From: an uncultured bacterium
GTDB taxonomy: Bacteria > Planctomycetota > DG-23 > SLPQ01
DNA length: 5,282 nucleotides
Direction: 5' to 3'
Assembly: GCA_937863625.1 (NCBI GenBank)
Contig: CALMGO010000118.1
Span: 1 to 5,282 of the forward strand
A program made the translations under genes and the position numbers. Numbering within the stretch: the stretch's first letter is position 1; every line of letters begins with the position of its first letter. Of this stretch, positions 5,031-5,282 are shown in pieces. The notes beneath the pieces were generated by a model. That model made no database searches and was not told the DNA's origin. It saw only the letters and a list, made by a program, of their open reading frames with translations.

Positions 5031-5282
5031 TCAAAGAATACGCTGCATCCACACGACGTCGAGCCACCTGTCAAACTTCTGCCCAACCTCTTGCAGTCGT
5101 CCCGCCTGTTCAAACCCGAACTTGCGGTGGAGGGCGATGCTTGGCGCCTGGTCGGCCGATATCGATGCAATGATGCTGTGATGCCCAGCCGCGGTGCCCA
5201 GCCGAATGAGTTCCGCCAGAAGCGCCGCCCCTATTCCACGGCGAAACATATCGTTTTTGACGTAGACAGAATCCGTGACCGT
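5031..5282 (-). CDS. GNAT N-acetyltransferase, PAT/YncA-like (5' end outside window)
   Basis: The frame is open from the window edge to TGA at 5031-5033, giving the last 83 residues; the start codon lies beyond the window, and the internal ATG at residue 12 is not the start. It begins TVTDSVYV, the strand before the acetyl-CoA site, followed by FRRGIGAALL (13-22), which fits the family R/Q-x-x-G-x-G/A pyrophosphate-binding loop. Then comes SIALHRKFGFEQAG, the typical motif B region, and the ending VGQKFDRWLDVVWMQRIL. This last stretch is characteristic of the phosphinothricin / methionine sulfoximine acetyltransferase and YncA-type L-amino-acid acetyltransferase group. It would transfer acetyl from acetyl-CoA to the amino group of an amino acid or analogue; the exact substrate cannot be read from the sequence. 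It lies 62 bases ahead of hydF in the same direction, so co-transcription is possible, though a functional link is not known. Confidence 0.9.
   Translation of the reverse strand, partial: TVTDSVYVKNDMFRRGIGAALLAELIRLGTAAGHHSIIASISADQAPSIALHRKFGFEQAGRLQEVGQKFDRWLDVVWMQRIL

Overview
This is a bacterial window with every supportable gene on the minus strand. Read in the direction of transcription (right to left) the order is: the C-terminal part of a GNAT N-acetyltransferase, hydF (maturation GTPase for the [FeFe]-hydrogenase H-cluster), a 560-base gene-free stretch, a secreted fasciclin (FAS1) protein with a long charged Ala/Glu/Lys segment, a very clear intrinsic terminator, a promoter and leader, and the N-terminal 620 residues of a large exported protein. 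That last protein combines a right-handed beta-helix, an Ig-like domain and the start of a heparinase-like alpha-helical domain. Both end genes run off the window.

HydF implies an anaerobe, or at least an organism able to make an [FeFe]-hydrogenase. The fairly GC-rich coding sequence, signal peptides, FAS1 protein and modular secreted carbohydrate-directed protein would suit a fermentative, polymer-degrading bacterium, for example of the Planctomycetes/Lentisphaerae/Omnitrophota type. That placement is a low-confidence inference from gene content and style; no marker gene is present.

Layout. Bases 1-1861: secreted beta-helix protein, with an ideally spaced ribosome binding site. Bases 1862-2250: its long untranslated leader with several hairpins and a G9/C9 tract, a sigma70-type promoter (TTGACG, 18-base spacer, TATAAG) and an inverted repeat upstream of the -35 box. 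Bases 2251-2289: intrinsic terminator of the FAS1 gene. Bases 2339-3172: FAS1 gene. Bases 3173-3732: no recognisable gene. It is locally AT-rich and holds one strong and one weaker candidate promoter for FAS1, leader hairpins, and an 8-base perfect inverted repeat next to an AGAGGGGACA-type box that looks like a mobile or REP-like remnant. Bases 3733-4968: hydF. Bases 5031-5282: GNAT.

GNAT and hydF are 62 bases apart in the same direction and may be co-transcribed. The FAS1 gene and the beta-helix gene each appear to have their own promoter and a leader of several hundred bases. No functional link between hydF and the two exported proteins is evident. I found no CRISPR array, RNA gene, intact insertion sequence or convincing new multi-gene system. 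The points most worth following up are the domain architecture of the beta-helix protein, the structured leaders, the unusual FAS1 architecture and the inverted repeat near 3614-3662.
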